Assembly (NCBI RefSeq): GCF_032452875.1 | Contig: NC_083877.1 | Location: forward strand, 48,409,724-48,473,723 | Source of the DNA: Bos javanicus | Lineage: Eukaryota; Chordata; Mammalia; Artiodactyla; Bovidae | DNA: 64,000 nt | Reading direction: 5' to 3' | Shown here: positions 33,561 to 47,640 of the stretch, one piece after another | Layout: every line of letters begins with the position of its first letter | How positions within the stretch are numbered: the stretch's first letter is position 1 | Made by a program: the position numbers and the translations under genes | The notes under the pieces: generated by a model | Database searches by the model: none | The model's input: only the letters and a program-made list of their open reading frames with translations | Told to the model about the DNA's origin: nothing

Positions 33561-36500
33561 TCGGAGTGAGCGTCTGCAAAAGCAAACAAGCAGAAAAAGA
33601 AAGATCGCAAGGCACCCAAACTTATTTCAGCCCTGGGAAATCCTTCCCTCGCCAAGCGTTTCTGCAAGAACCTGGGAATGGTCAGTGCGAGTTGAATGCT
33701 TGTTGGATAGTGCGATCGATGCCCCCCACCCCGGGCAATGTTTTACACACTTCATTTGTAGGATCTGTGTGCGTGTGTCTGTTTGGCGGGGGGGCGGCTC
33801 CATGACCCCTCCTTGCTTTTTTTCTAATTAAAGTGGAGTGTTGGGAAAAGCTCATCCTCTTTCCTCTTTTTTAAAGGTATGGGAACCTGGTGTGGGATTT
33901 TTCTTTGGGAGGGGGGTTATTTGAAAACGCCCAGAGTTTATAAAGAACAGGATGGCTTTAATTACTGTTGTAAATAATGTATAAATCACGCCTGTCACTC
34001 CGGAGGAAGCCAGCTCGCACGAGCCGCCCAGGGCTGGGGGACAGAGATCTCCAGCCCCGGCTTGGGCACTGGCCCAGCGGACCCCCTCCTCTTGCCACTC
34101 AGCTTCAGGCAGAGATGCGTAGAGCTGGAAGAGGCAAGTGGGGGCCCCAGAGCCCCTCCTTTCCTCTCAGTGTTAGAGTTGGAGGTAGGAATATGGCTGA
34201 TCATGTGCTGGCTGTTTTACAGTATTCCCCCCGCCCCCCCCGCCCCACCTTAGCCACACCCCCTGTCCAGGCGCTTTCCCATTCACGGAATTCGAGTACA
34301 GTAAAAGCCATCAGGATGACACATGCGAAAAACATTTAATTAAAGGCGATTTCGGAAGAGCGAACACATCAAACCGCTGTTTAAGGGAGAGGGAGGGGGC
34401 AGCGAGGGTCGGGAGTATAGGAAGGGCGATGGGGCCGGGGGCCGGGACCTGCCGCTAGCTGGGTGAGTTTGTGTGTAGAGAGCTTTTGGCTGCAAAGAGT
34501 ATATTTAGACCTGAGACGGTGGATTTGGAATGCGAGCGGGTTATGTAACAGGGTTAATCAGAAACACTGGAGAAAATCCCCTTCATGTGTTTCTGAGGCT
34601 TTTTTTTTTTTTTTGGAAGAGGGGAACATAGTATGTAGGAAGCCGCACTAATTTCTGATTTGTGCTGCCACCCCCTCTGTCTTAGCCATCCCCCTCCCGT
34701 GTGTTATTAGCATCTTCAGGTGTCATTCTTGCCAGAAGGTGTTCTTGCAAGAGATCAGGGTGGCAGGCTGCAGAACCGACTAGCAAATCCGTAACTTGCT
34801 GTTCTTGCAAATTATATAACCGATGGGGCTTTCTCGGTACCACCAGCCCCGGAGGCTCAGCAACAAGGGAAGAGGGACAAAGTGCAGATAGGATGCATCT
34901 TGTGCAACTGACCTGCTGACCCACATCCCCTGGCCCCCTAGTGGGCCACCCCCCACTCCCTCTTCTTTGAACCCACCTCTTGTCCATCCCTCCGGAGAGT
35001 TAATGGGGGGAGGGAGAGGAGGTAAGGCCCAAACACTCAACTCACATCCTGCACGCAGGCACTCGGTTATATAACAGTCTGAATGGAAAAGGAAGGTCAG
35101 AGATGGAGGCATCCTTTAGCTAACACAGCAGTAGTAATAGCTTCCAGAAATTATGTGCATTTGCAGACTTTAACCTCAGATGTACTGTCTGCTCCTCGGG
35201 GGTACCAATCTTTGTGCATGTGAGCTAGGGAGAAAAAGAGGGAACGTGTAAGTATGCTCAGTAGATGAGAGTGATTTGAAAATGGGAAATGTTTGGGTTT
35301 TCAGATGATGTAATGGAATTGGCAGAATATGCAAGTCGGCTCCCAGAGTGTAAGCGGCAAGAAAATTGGAGCTGGCATCCAGTATTAATGTTGCATAAAT
35401 TACAATATCGGAAAGAAATTAACCTACACACTAGGTGATTACGCCTTTTTAATACTTAAAGCATACAGGCACACAACGCAAAAGGAAAAGCAAACACCAT
35501 CACCTTAAAATCAGCATTTTCAACCTCAAGGAGGGTTGAGTGGAGACTTTGGCCTTGGGTGAAGAGAGCCGCTTTCTGATCTGGGGGATGCTTTCCTGGG
35601 AGGTAGCGGGGTTAGCTTCCAGGCAGCCAGTGTTTGCAGTCTGCAGAGATTGTGGTCAGGATTCTCATGACATTGAGGTGACCTCATGAGACATTACCTA
35701 GGTAGACTTGAAGCTATTGCTGGATTCTAAACTCCTGGGAATCCACGGGTGAATGGACCGTGCACCGTTAGTGCCTGCACTTCCAAAATCAAATATGTGA
35801 CTTTATAATCTGAAAGACGGCCTCCCTTTCTTTTTACAACGGGGCAGGGTATGTTAGCATTTTCAGCAGAATTGTTTTGTTTTCAGGGTGTTTTTAATGA
35901 TGGCTGTTGTTGTTCAGCCCATCTTTCAGCCCAATGAAAGGGAAGAAAGGCAGGAGACAACATGGGAAGTAAGAATGAAGCGGAAGAACCACAGCGAATC
36001 TTTAATTTAACAAGGCTTTCAGGGGCTTCAGGGAGCCCTGAGCATTGTGACATAACTGTTGTTAAAAACCCTCTTCCAGAATCTCATTAGTATATGCATG
36101 CCAGAAACTTACACATTCTACCTCCCTAAAGTTATCCTCAGGGGGCTGTGTGCCACATCGGTGGTCTGGAACACCGGTGCTGCAGGTGGATGGCTGATAG
36201 GGCAGGCTGACCTAAGGGAAAAATTGAAGCCAAAAGATGGGATTAACACTGAAAAGCTCAGTTGGGTTGAGATCGAACCCCCTGGAAGCTGAGCTTAGAT
36301 TGACTTAAAATCAGTTAACAAGTTTAGTTGTAGCCCTGAGGACTTCTAGACCCACAGGAATCTTTGCCTCTCAAAGTACTTCTCCACAATTCACCACTTC
36401 AGTCTAGGCTGATTCACTTTCTGGTCGGTGCTCTTGCCTGGCAATTTCGAGCGTTTTCTAGAGATTGATTCTCAGATGAGCTTTTCTTACGTGGACCTGG

Positions 36501-39500
36501 CTCTCCCCAGTGAACAAATGATGCCCTGTAGTTTGAAAGAGCTACTGGCTGGGATAAAATTCTGTGCCAGGGGGATGGAATAATTATTTTTTAAACTAAG
36601 GGACTTTCATTTTCCAGTAAATTGCTCATAAAAACATTTATAATTATACCCTTTAAAAATGTAATAGAATAATTTTAGAAAATGCATTTGAGGATGATTA
36701 TGAAAACCTTTTCTGTTGCTTCCCCCTTCTTTCTTAAAAAGAATTGAATTATTAATCCAGAAGTCAAATCCTGAGTGGCTAAAAACATTTACAGCAGACA
36801 TTTTTTTTTTTAAATATTAGTCACCTGCTGGAATTTTCCAAAATCTTCTGGTGTTAAAAGGAGCCCTTGGCTTTAGAAAACATCTCGGTTTCTGAAACTG
36901 AAATATGGAGGTTGCAGGGACGGACCCCCTAACCAAGAGACATTAAGCTTGTGTTTTCAAGTCGGTAGAGCTGGGGGGTACAGTGCATACTGCTGTTTCT
37001 ACACCAGACTCCTATGAGGGATGTAGGGAGGTATAGGATTGTTAATTGCAATAGGTAGTGCCTCCGAATGCAGATATTCAGAAGGTCTTTGGTGACAGCT
37101 GAATCGTTTTTGAAAGCAAACTGACTCCTGTCCAGAGCTAGCCTTTGGACTGTGAATCAGGCAAGCCCAGGTGTTCTCCATGAGCCATACTCGGTCACTT
37201 CTGAGTTAAGATGCACAGTTTTCTCCTGATTCTCCCATTCTTACCTTGAGGAAGTTGTGTGTGTGATGTCGGAAGGACTGACTAAGTTGGGTGTTGCTTA
37301 GAACCCTGTTGATGGAGTGTGGGCCATTATAGCACGTACCACTTTTTCTGAAGGTGCTGTCCCCAACCCCCACCATTTTTCCAGTCTCCTTCTAAGCTCA
37401 TCTATGTATTTCTGTCTGTGGAAGCAAAATACTTAACTACATTTCAGGTATCTGGGAGAGAGTTGTAATGTGATTGCCCCATGTGCAAAATTTTTTATAG
37501 AAAATGTCACTGTTCTCAAATATCGTATCCTCTTTGTCTTGTACAAGCCAGTGTGCAGAGACTCTGAGGTAGACAGCATCCTTCCTCCTGGAGGGACCCC
37601 TGACCCATTCATCCCAGATTAGAGATAGGTTCCTGTACAGCAAGAAGAGTCTGCTTTGAAAGGCCTTCAGGTGCCAGAGCGAACACCAACCTCGAATGTA
37701 CAGTACCTTTCTGAAAATGAAGACTGTCTTCCTTGCTGAGAATTTAAGAACAACCTCCTTTTTGCTTCTCTCTGTCTCCCCAAGATGTTCTCCCTTCCAT
37801 CATTTAAAATAAAATGTTTTTTTTTTAAATGAAGATTTGTTTTATTTTTCCCTTGGTATCTCATTCAGAAGGGCAAGTGTTGGTTTGAAATGAGCTGTTA
37901 AAATGTTCACCCATCTTATTAAGCTGTATGTTAAGAAAAATACAATTGAATCCTTGTGAATTAATGCTTGCCCAGAACTCTCCAGATAATGAGTGTTCAA
38001 GCATTGATTAAGATACAATAAACCATGATTTTTCTATAAGAGTTTCAAAGCGTCACTGATGAATTTGTTTTTCTGGCACAGTGAGCAGAAGCACTTTTTG
38101 TCTTTTCCTTATCAAATGTGTTTGAAAGTGTGCTGGTCCCCTTTCCTGCCCTGGGAAGAACACTGGGGATGTAATTGAATCTTTCTTAGAGATTTGGGGA
38201 TCCTTAGGGTACCACAGGCTCACTGTTCTGAGGATGAGTTCTGATTGTACATTATAGAACTGTAAATGGAGATGGTGTTAGAGATTGGGCTAAATCTGTC
38301 CTGATTGTAGCTTGGAAATGGTTGGTGGTTTGCTTGTTTTTTTTTTTTTTTTGGTTAAATCCTCAATATCTGTCTGTTTTGTTATTTACCTCCCTTGCTC
38401 TCTGAGTTGCAAGTAGCAGAATAGAAATTCATGTCAGTTAGTTGATTCTGGTTAGTTAAGGTTTTTACTTTAAAATTTCAATCCAAGTCTAGACGCTAAT
38501 TCTTTCTCTAGAAAATGTAAACTCATTCTCAAAAATTTAGCAAAGCTATTGTATTTACAAATAAGTTATGTGTTGTATTACCATAACATTATGCAGTTTT
38601 TTCCCTGTGTAATGGTACACAGAAATATCAACTAATTTTGCTTCTTCCTTATATGTGTTGAAAGGGTTTCATCAACCCTGAAAGTTAGGAAGTTCTAGAG
38701 TTAGAAGGAAGACTTTTAAGAATGCCAATAAAGAGCATATAGATTTCCCCAGAGGAGGCTGTCTATCCAAGCTTAGGCTTTTGTTCGCTGGACAGTGTGG
38801 TACCGCATCATCAAGGGCTGACTTTCTCAGGGCCCTCCCAGCTGACTTAATGGTTGTCCGTAGTTGTCTTGTGATATCTTTGATATCCTACTGTCGAAAA
38901 TTCAGCTTGGGAGTCTTGGTGTTCTTTTGTGACAGCCTTGTTGTTGTTATTACTTTGCTTTTGGAGTAAAGACACCAAGGAGGTTGTCTCAAGAAATGGT
39001 TAGAAAAGTGGAGTGAGGCATAATGAAGTTTAAATGTACCATAGCCCATGGGTTAGGCAGGCTCCGTTCCAGGTCTGGCTCTTACGTGCGTGCTAATATT
39101 AAAAGGAATTATAGGTAGCAATTCCCTTGTGTTGGTGGAAGAACATATTTTTTTCCTAACATACGTTTATGGCCTCCACTGACACATCATTATTACAAAC
39201 CGTCTCATCACATTATGTGCTGTGGCACATTGGCAGTGGCGTGGCCCTGCAGTCTCCTGGTGGTTGTCTTGTCCACAGAAAGCGGCCTCCGAGGCACTGT
39301 CTGTAGGGCCCACAACAATGGCGAGGACAGGTTCCACACAGTCTGAGAAGTGCTGGAGGCCTCCAGGCCCTCCCAGGCAGTTGCTACACCCATGCTGCTT
39401 TCCCTGGAGCTCAGAGGAATAATCAAGGTGTAGAGGATTTATAATCGCCAGCCTCCAGTCATCTCTAACAGCGTGATCGGGCATCGGAGTTTTGATCATC

Positions 39501-41540
39501 AATGATCATGAAGTTTTTGAAAACAGTTAGGAAGTGCCTGCATCCGTGAACAGACCGTGATAGATGAGGTTCTTCCTGGGCACCAGGAAGGGTACCGCCC
39601 AGTGCAGGATTCTCACGCCTGTGAAAGAAGGCAGCGCACTGTTAAAAATACCTAGCTTACTTCGGGGGAGGATTTGGCTGAATACTGATGAAGTTTATGA
39701 AATATGAATGTTGTGAAGTTGCTGTACGTAAGTGGTAGGCGTGTGTGAAAGAAGTAAGAAGCAATAAAAGGGTGTATAAATGACACCCTGAAACTTGATG
39801 GACTTGTGTATGTGACAAGAATGGTGATGTTTGGTTCTGTGCCTAATGGGGGAGAATAAACTGGCTTAAAATCTATGTGTCAAACTCAATGTGGGACTAA
39901 AAATTAATACATATAGAGTCATTTGACTTATAAGCAAAGAGTGCTACTGAGGAGAATCAGGCAGGTTGCAAAGAATAGAGGGGAAACGGAATGGGGGAGA
40001 AACAGGAGGGGCCAACACTTGAATTTATAATAAAGTATGCTAATCACTGTTTTAAATAATCCAGACTATTAACGACTAGGTAGAGAATTGCTGCTAGGTA
40101 GAGAATTCATTATAGCCCAACAAAAAGGTATCGCTGCGAATTTTAGGTTGTGCGCGAGAAATCCTCTTGATCCCCAAAGCATAAATGCATGTACCGAGAA
40201 GCAGAACTGCACACATTGTAATTTTTTCTGTCTTATCCTGATTAATTGACAGCCGACTGTATGCCTCTTTCCTGAAGGTGACTTTACAATCTCCAGACAC
40301 AGACATTTCTCTCAGAAGTGGAGTGAAGGAAGGAGAACCACATACTAAAGTGTGTTTCGCTGGGTGAAGTATTTGGGAGGAGGGAAGATAAGAGTGGTGG
40401 AACAGGGGAAGGGGGTCGTGCGTACAGAGATTAAGGATGCTGCCTTTTGGGGGCTGGGGAGTGGGGGCTGCGAACCAAGGAAGGGAATCTCTAGAGGGAA
40501 GGAGACTTACGTGCAAAAGAGAATGAAATTAGCATTGACTCTGTAATGGCTGGGAACGTGCCTTTCTAATTTTAAATTATCTTTAACAAGGACGATGAAC
40601 AGAGGAAAAGTTGACACTTTGAGAAGTTATGACGAACTTGTCGAGAATGCCAATTGACAAAGGCAGGTAAGGGAATACTTGGAGCAACAGAACAAGAACA
40701 GGTCTGAAGGGCAGGCCGATGTGCTTCCGAGCGTGTTAAGGGAATTGGCGGGCGTGTTTATTGACTCTTCTAATTAGTTTTAAAGAAACCTGAAGAAATG
40801 GACAGAGACGGAGAAGAGACGCTCTGATGGGATGCCGCCATTCCAGGAGCAAAGAGACCTGTATCATCCCTTAAGATCGATGCCAATCATGGGGAGGAGT
40901 GACTGCTTAAAAGTTAATGGATTTCTGAGAGTCAAATCAGAGAAGAAACAAGGGTATATTTCACAAGTTTAAAAACTTTTAAATAAACTGCATTGCTTTT
41001 CATTTTCACTGTACAATCATAAAGCCAGTGAATGATGGTAAGAAGGCCACAGTGACAATACAGCATGTACTCCCAGGAAAGTTTGCATGACAAGGATAAT
41101 ATATCTGAAAGGACAGGGCACCTGGAAGGGTGAACTGCCCATAACTCTCAATTGTGCAGGTAATGAAGCAGGGGGAAAGCATGGCAAATGAAATACTTTG
41201 ATCATCAAAGACGATGCTTCTTTCAGTGATCATATTGGTTGACTGATGCTGACAAGGGTGAAATTGCCGGAATTGTATTTTACCGTTTCTGGCACTCGTG
41301 ACCCACTTTGGATAAGCACGTTTCTTTGAATAAGCACAGAAAGTGCCTCAAGATTGGTGAGCTGCTAAACTTTCTCGAGACTCCCAGGAGATTCAGTATA
41401 ACAAATGGGGTTCCCCTGAGAGGACTCTAGAAAATTCTAAAGCTTGATGTCTAATCTTGAGCGTGAGGGTACATGTTCACATATATGTAGGGCTCACTCA
41501 TGAGACTGCCATTGGTCATGTTTTATTAGACTAAAACCTG
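33561..41540. other. Repeat-poor start of RORA intron 1
   Basis: No Bov-tA, BOV-A2 or BovB element seen. Features are poly-T runs at about 34601-34615 and 38337-38352 and long unique AT-rich stretches. Open frames of 60-140 codons show no domain. Regulatory elements are likely in such a region but none can be proven from one sequence. Confidence 0.5.
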
Positions 41541-41544
41541 TTAG

Positions 41545-41700
41545 AGCCAGCAGGGGTCTTATGAATCATCTCATCTACCCTCTCTCCCCTTTTAAACTGG
41601 CTTTCACAGAGGTCAGAATATGCCTGAGGCCCCATTCCTAGTAGGTAACAAGGCTGTGACTAGAACGCAGATCTTCTTCCTCCCTAACAATGTTCCTTCC
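41545..41700 (-). repeat. MIR-class ancient repeat
   Basis: 'gaatcatctcatctaccctc', 'taggtaacaaggctgtgact' and 'agaacgcagatcttcttcc' follow the order of an old MIR-type element, with its B-box-side end at the right. Confidence 0.5.
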
Positions 41701-42313
41701 ACTTGTATGCTGTGTCAAGATGCTCAGAAGTTCCAGTAAGTTCCTTTCCACCAGGAGATGCCCCCCTCTGAGGCTATTACAATAGGTATCAGTTAACCAA
41801 GCCTTAGGTGGAGATACGTTTGAAGGTCAACACACTTTGTCTTGGCTGTGCATCAATAGCAGAACATTCTCAGTATTATTATTTTTTAATCCCATCGGGC
41901 ATTTTTATTATTCTTTAAAAATTAGCTAGTAAGCTTGTGGCTCTGCCAGTAAAGCCATTCAGGGGCATAGTGAAAATTGTGTCTGCATCTCCTGCTCTGA
42001 TTTAATAGAAAGTAAAATAAGGGATGTAGAGTACGGCATTCTGTTCTTAGAGCCTTTAAACTCTCTGGAACTGGAGGCAGCCAGCCCTAGCTGTACAGTG
42101 GGGGAGGGCGTCTCTCAGCAGCTGTCATCTTTCCTCAAGGCAGAGGGTTTATCTGGGCTGTTTATGGGGATGCTCCTGAGCAAGTCTGCAAATGGGATAC
42201 TATGTAGTCAGTAAAACTCATGTTGTAGTGGAAGATGCTTGGGATCTTGTGCTTAGTGAAAAGTCACAGCTTTCATAGTAGTGTGCATGGAATGGGATCA
42301 TTTTTATAAAAAC

Positions 42314-42334
42314 TGTGTGTGTGTGTGTGTGTGT
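42314..42334. repeat. (TG)n microsatellite
   Basis: About ten TG units. Confidence 0.9.
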
Positions 42335-42994
42335 ATATGTTCGCATGGGCCCAAATGTACATAAATGATGAAATGATAAAGTGGTCATCTCTGGATAGTG
42401 GGGTTATCTATGAGTTTCTCTTTCTCTCTGCCCTTCTCTATTTTCCGAGTTTCTTGCATTAATGTGTGTATTATTTTTGTAACTGGAAAAAAAATAAATC
42501 TAATTTTTTTTCAAAGAGATTGTGTGTTCTGAAACTGATGCTACTTTGAGGGAACTGATTCTGAACTTTTAGTATGTTGCAGGATATTTCATGATGTTTC
42601 AGGATGAAGCAAGTTTTCTGGCCCAAAGAGCAGCACCTTTGATGGTTGTATTTAGCCAGGAAAACAAAGGTCATTCAGCTTGGATATGAAAACAAGTGTC
42701 CTCATATTGGAATTTCTTGCCCTTCTAGTGCAGTGTCCTTCATGTGTTTATTATGAGAAAAACGCAATATATTGAAATCCAGTACACAGATATATCACAC
42801 ACATCAATAAACTTTGCATATAAATTATCCATTACCTGCAATGCTCTGTTATTTTTCCTCTATTATTTAAAGACAAAATACAAGTCGTGAGCCACCAGAT
42901 TGGTTTCACCGTCTATATGGGTGGCTCCATGAAGTTGAAAACCCGTATCCTTGGCATGAGGCTGAAGCAGCCTTTCTGTGGGCCATGGCCTGAC

Positions 42995-43033
42995 TGGGAG
43001 GGAAGAAGGGAGGGAAGGAAGGAGGGAGGGAGG
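42995..43033. repeat. GGGA/GGAA purine tract
   Basis: Low-complexity GGGAGGGAAG-type run. Confidence 0.85.
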
Positions 43034-43284
43034 TTTTTCCATAGTCACTGATGTGGGAGTCCAAGTGTTACTTTATTATAATTTCAAGGAAGAGTTTAGG
43101 GAGGGAAAATAAGGTAAATACTTGTTATTTGTAATCATTCAGGATCTTTATGCCCTTTTAGAACATGCTCATTAACATCCTATTTCATTTAGACACGCAT
43201 CTGTCTAGTCTGGTTCAGCATATAGATTCTGGGAATCCCTTTGCTTGCAGTTTGTCATCACTGTGTACAGGCACGAGGGTGGTA

Positions 43285-43405
43285 GTCTTTCAATCAACAA
43301 AACTTTACCGAGCACCTTCTCTGTGCCAGGCACTGTGCTAAGTAAGCTCTGGGAAGAAAGCAATAGACTAGGGAACTCAGAATCCCTGCCTTGCTTGATC
43401 TTAAG
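43285..43405 (+). repeat. L2 LINE 3' end remnant
   Basis: 'tcaatcaacaaaactttacc', 'gagcaccttctctgtgccag', 'gcactgtgctaagtaagctc' is the L2 3' signature. Confidence 0.8.
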
Positions 43406-43525
43406 TTTTCCTCGTGACATCTTGGTGTAGCCCTTTGTCTGGGTCTCCTTTGACCAAAGATTTCTAAGGTTTCTCTTCCACATCTGTCTTGACCTCAGCC
43501 TCTTTTCTCTCTCTCTATTCCTAGT

Positions 43526-43735
43526 ATGGGCTAGGGCTAAAGAATCTGCCAGCATTGCAGGAGAGCCAGGTTTGATTCCTGGGTTGGGAAGATCCCCTGG
43601 AGAAGGGAATGGCAACCCATTCCAGTTTTTTTGCCTGGAGAATCTCATGGACAGAGGAGCCGGGTGGACTACAATCCATGGGGTTGCAAAGAGGCAGACA
43701 CAACTGAGGAACTAACACTTTCACTTTCTTTTTTC
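43526..43735 (+). mobile_element. Bov-tA SINE
   Basis: Slightly damaged tRNA head ('gggctagggctaaagaatct') and full Bov-A body ending in CTTTCA units. First young retrotransposon downstream of the RORA promoter. Confidence 0.9.
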
Positions 43736-43746
43736 ACTAGTACAGG

Positions 43747-43773
43747 CCCTCCTCCTCCTCCTCCTCCTCCTCT
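43747..43773. repeat. (CCT)n microsatellite
   Basis: About eight CCT units directly after the SINE tail region. Confidence 0.85.
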
Positions 43774-44334
43774 TCCCCATCTGAGTTCCCACTTTTGGTC
43801 CAATCTCCTTGCTTCCTGAGATCCTACAGTCATTCTAGCTCCTGATAAGACTCACGCTCTCCCTCTTGTAGTTCTCTTTTACAGTGTTCAGACACATAGA
43901 TGACCTTGCTCACTCAATCAACATGTCACTTCTTCCTTTCCAGGTTTCTTTACATTGTCTTCTAGTATTATTTCCTGGGCAAGAGTCAGGTCCTCCCAAG
44001 AAGATGAGCTCCATGATGTATTCCTTCACAGCTCAACGCCTTGCAAAAAGTAGGTGCTCATCAATTGTACAGATTGTCTCCCACATTGCCCTGGAGAGCT
44101 CTTTGTCATCTCAGAATATTCAGGTCTGCACTTCTTAGAATATTCAGCTCTGTAATCACAGCTTCTACTTGCTCCTACCTCCAACTGGGTCTTGGGTTTG
44201 GACCCAGCCACCCTAGTTTGTCCCACTTCTGTCTCTCTTGGGTCCACCAATCCTGCCCTCTGTTGTGGCAGGCCCAGGCCTGCTCCAGTCTTGAGCAGCT
44301 CAGACCATGATGAACAGCTTACGTGGTTGTTACA

Positions 44335-44527
44335 AGCCTGCTGGGAGTGGGGCCCAGGTGTGCTAACTGTGTGGCCTTTGGTAAGTTCATTCACCACTCA
44401 GTCTTTTCCTTATGTCACCTGAAAACTGGGGATGTTAATGATGCCGGCTTCCCAAGGTGCTTGAGAAGCTCCCCTGTGAGGATGCCCATACAGCTTCTGG
44501 CGTGATGCCTGGCACACATCCAGTGTC
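44335..44527 (+). repeat. MIR SINE remnant
   Basis: 'gctaactgtgtggcctttgg', 'ctgaaaactggggatgttaa' and 'gcgtgatgcctggcacacat' in MIR order. Confidence 0.75.
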
Positions 44528-46660
44528 ACTCTGGTGACGGTGGTGATGGTGAAGCACATCCAGAAGCAGAGCCCTTCCATCTACCTCTCCCCATCTCCTC
44601 AGGTCTGCAGCCCCTTTTGCTTCCTGTTTCTGATTGGTTGCTCTGTGAAATTAATGAGTTCCAGGACATCAAGGGCCTTTCATTTAACTACCAGTTCTCT
44701 CTCCTGGACTGGATCCTATGCCAGTCCTTCAGTTCATCTGCCATAGGCTAGATTCTGCCAAGTTCAGATGAATCACTTAAGTTCAAGCCCATCAGCCACC
44801 TGTTGGGTTTCCCAGAGGTTATATGCCATACCTGCAACTGAACAAGAGGAGAGTCCCACTTCTGCCTGCTCCCCTCCCCTTTGTCCTCCCTATTCCCGTA
44901 GTACTGCTGGCTGCCCCCTCCAACCATCGAGGCTGGGGGAGCACCCTCCACCCCACTGTGCTCGGTGTTCTCTCATGTCTCATTTCTCAGCACCCCATCT
45001 TTGCCTGCCCTCCCTTCCCCCGTAGTCACTTTCTCCTCCCTGCCAAAAAATCACATTGGAGAAGCCTGTCTGCAAGGGTTCCCATTCAACTTGCTCTACA
45101 TTAATGCTCCACTATGGTGACCCACTGCTGAGTCTTTCACTTGTAATGTAATCTAATAATTTACATGCACTTTGCAAGCAATACTCTCTGAGACTCACAA
45201 CCTGCTTGAAATCACTCTGCTGTTACAGTATTTGAGCTGATGAGAGAACAGCGTGAGAAAGAGTAGTTATTGGGACTACAATGACGTTGGGTAAATCTGG
45301 GAAAATAATGTTAGCACAAGATGAGGGTGTGCTGATGGATTATAATATCCTTTCTTAGAGAATCAATTAAGCTTGCTAAGGGTCTTTGATTGATTTTTGG
45401 CTTGTAATTGGACTAGGCTAGGTCAAAGTGTGGTGGGGTAGAAGCGTAGGAAGCTAGAGGAAGTGAGTCAGGCATGGAATCCTGTCTTCCTGGGATGCTG
45501 TGAAAATGTTTTCATTTTGATATACTACATGACTTTTACAGAATTAATTGGCACAGTGATTAGGTTGTTTTATTTCTTCACTCAAACATGTTGGAAGCTG
45601 ATTCTAATGTGCAGTAGTAATGAAAATAGAGTAATGCTGTAATAATAGTGCTATTGTAAAGTGAATTACACCATTAAGCATCTATTTTGTCTAATCTGTA
45701 TTGTGATGGTGTGGGTGATACACACATACAGACTTAGAGTAGCTGGTCTTTAAGAAGCAGACTCTAGCAGAGAAGCCCCAATCCTATAATACTGAACAGT
45801 CGGGGAATGAAAATAAACCGCTGTTCAGTGAAAAAGTAAGTTTTTATATCTTCAAATATACACATTTTCATACACATATACACACACAGGCATATACATA
45901 TTGTACCAGTCAGGCAGATCAAAAAGAAAACGCGTGATTAGCATTAAAGTGCTTGCTTGTGTTGCCTTTTTAACAACTTGGTTGGTTTGCCTGGGGACAG
46001 GTATCAGTTATGGCTGACCAAGTCAATTATAGTATCAAGGATAGCATTTGAAAACAAGGCTTTGTGTATTCGTTTCAGCCTTTTCATCCTTATTATCATG
46101 TCTGAGAGCCTCTATTAATGGACATGTCTCAAGGTGGGGAAAAAGCATTAAGGACCCAGAACTGCGGTCATTTTATTCTGTCATTCATCTCCCAAGAAGG
46201 ATCACTGGCCAAACAGCTTCTGCCACAGCAGAAAGATAAAGACATATTTTTATGCCTTAAGTCATAAGCTAACCCTTGAGCAGAAATGGGATGTGTGAAG
46301 GCGGCCTCAGATATGGCTGCTCCCAGTGGGGCATGTGAATTACTCTTCACTTTGGTTCCAGGGACTTTAGCCCTGAACCTGCAGGAGGATTGGCATCACC
46401 GGGCAAGTTTGGCAGTAAATGAACATGGATTTCCAACCATGTCCAGGGAGGTCCTGAAGACTTACTTGGTTCATCTCTGGACTCGGTTTCTGACTCCATT
46501 ACCTCCTTTCCATGTTTTCGTGCAGAGGCCATCTGGAAGGGATTTTGATGGTGCTCTGCATTTCTCACCTGCCCTCACTCCATTGTTGTACATCAGTAGC
46601 ATTGTCAGTCAGCACCCCGACCTGGTGATCTGAAACCCCAGAAACCCCTCATCCGAAGAG
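44528..46660. other. Unique intron sequence
   Basis: C-rich unique sequence to about 45.1 kb, then AT-rich. A short CA-rich/ATAC run is at about 45858-45900. No gene recognised. Confidence 0.5.
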
Positions 46661-46672
46661 TTGAGATTTTAT

Positions 46673-46882
46673 GTGAGCATGCTCAGTCGCTTCAGTTGTG
46701 TCCAACTCTGCGACCCAATGGACTGTAGCCCACCAGGCTCCTCTGTCCATGGAATTCTATAGGCAAGAATACTGGAGTGGGTAGTCATTCCCTGCTCAAA
46801 GGGATCTACCTGATTCAGGGACTGAACCCAGGTCTCCTGCATTTGCAGGCAGATTCTTTACTGTCTGAGCCACCAGGGAATC
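46673..46882 (-). mobile_element. Bov-tA SINE with 11-bp target duplication
   Basis: Flanked by exact TGAGATTTTAT at 46662-46672 and 46883-46893. Confidence 0.95.
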
Positions 46883-46893
46883 TGAGATTTTAT

Positions 46894-47530
46894 ATAGTTT
46901 AAGATATATTTACCTTTCATTATATAATGCTTACTCTGACAATCAAAAATATCAAAAGCAAATTTTCTTCATAAACAACTGAGCATTTTCTGTATCTCAG
47001 ATCAACCGTGTTGATTTTTAAACTCCATGAACATTTGAGGAGAAAGTACACAGCATCCATGGCTGGCATCTGGATTAAGAAAATAGTAAAGAAAGTTTAT
47101 TGCAGATTTTGGTAAAAAAATCAGTATCATATCGTTCCCAATAAAATATTACAATGAAAATTACCATGGTGTTTGACAACATGTTGGTATTAATTGGTCT
47201 TGTCCGTTACTATTTCTCAGTAGCAAACACTCTGGTTTTAGCGTTAATTAGTTACAGCCTTTATTGAAGTCACATTTTGCTGCATCAGCTCAGTTTATCT
47301 TCTCTTTGGTCTCAGTTCCTGGAGGGCAGTGTTGTAGACCGTCTTGAGTCTTCTGTACATCTCTGTCTCTTATTTGGGCATTCAGTGAATGCCTTCAGGA
47401 TGCTAGTGACGGTACAGTTTAGAATCAATATGTGAAAAATGAGCCAGCCAAGGCACAACAGGGATGAGACAAGAAAATCTGATATTCTTCGAAAGCTTCA
47501 GATGTTTAAAGGTGATGCAGTAAATTGCCT
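46894..47530. other. Unique intron sequence, no feature seen
   Basis: AT-rich, no recognised repeat or gene. Confidence 0.45.
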
Positions 47531-47534
47531 TCTT

Positions 47535-47640
47535 TCATTGATGCATCAGGTATTAATTGAGCACTTACTATGTGCCAGATCCCCTCTTGGTCAGTGGAGG
47601 TACAGAGTTGAATGAAAGGAATTGATGAACAGAAAAGACA
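47535..47640 (+). repeat. L2 LINE 3' end remnant
   Basis: 'tattaattgagcacttacta' and 'tgtgccagatcccctcttgg' match the L2 3' end. Confidence 0.65.

Noticed and set aside
31773..33831. Many long open frames on both strands (up to 202 codons), Pro/Arg/Gly-rich
   Set aside because: They lie in the CpG island where stop codons are rare, overlap each other in several frames, and have no domain. Only the frame starting at 32558 matches a known protein.
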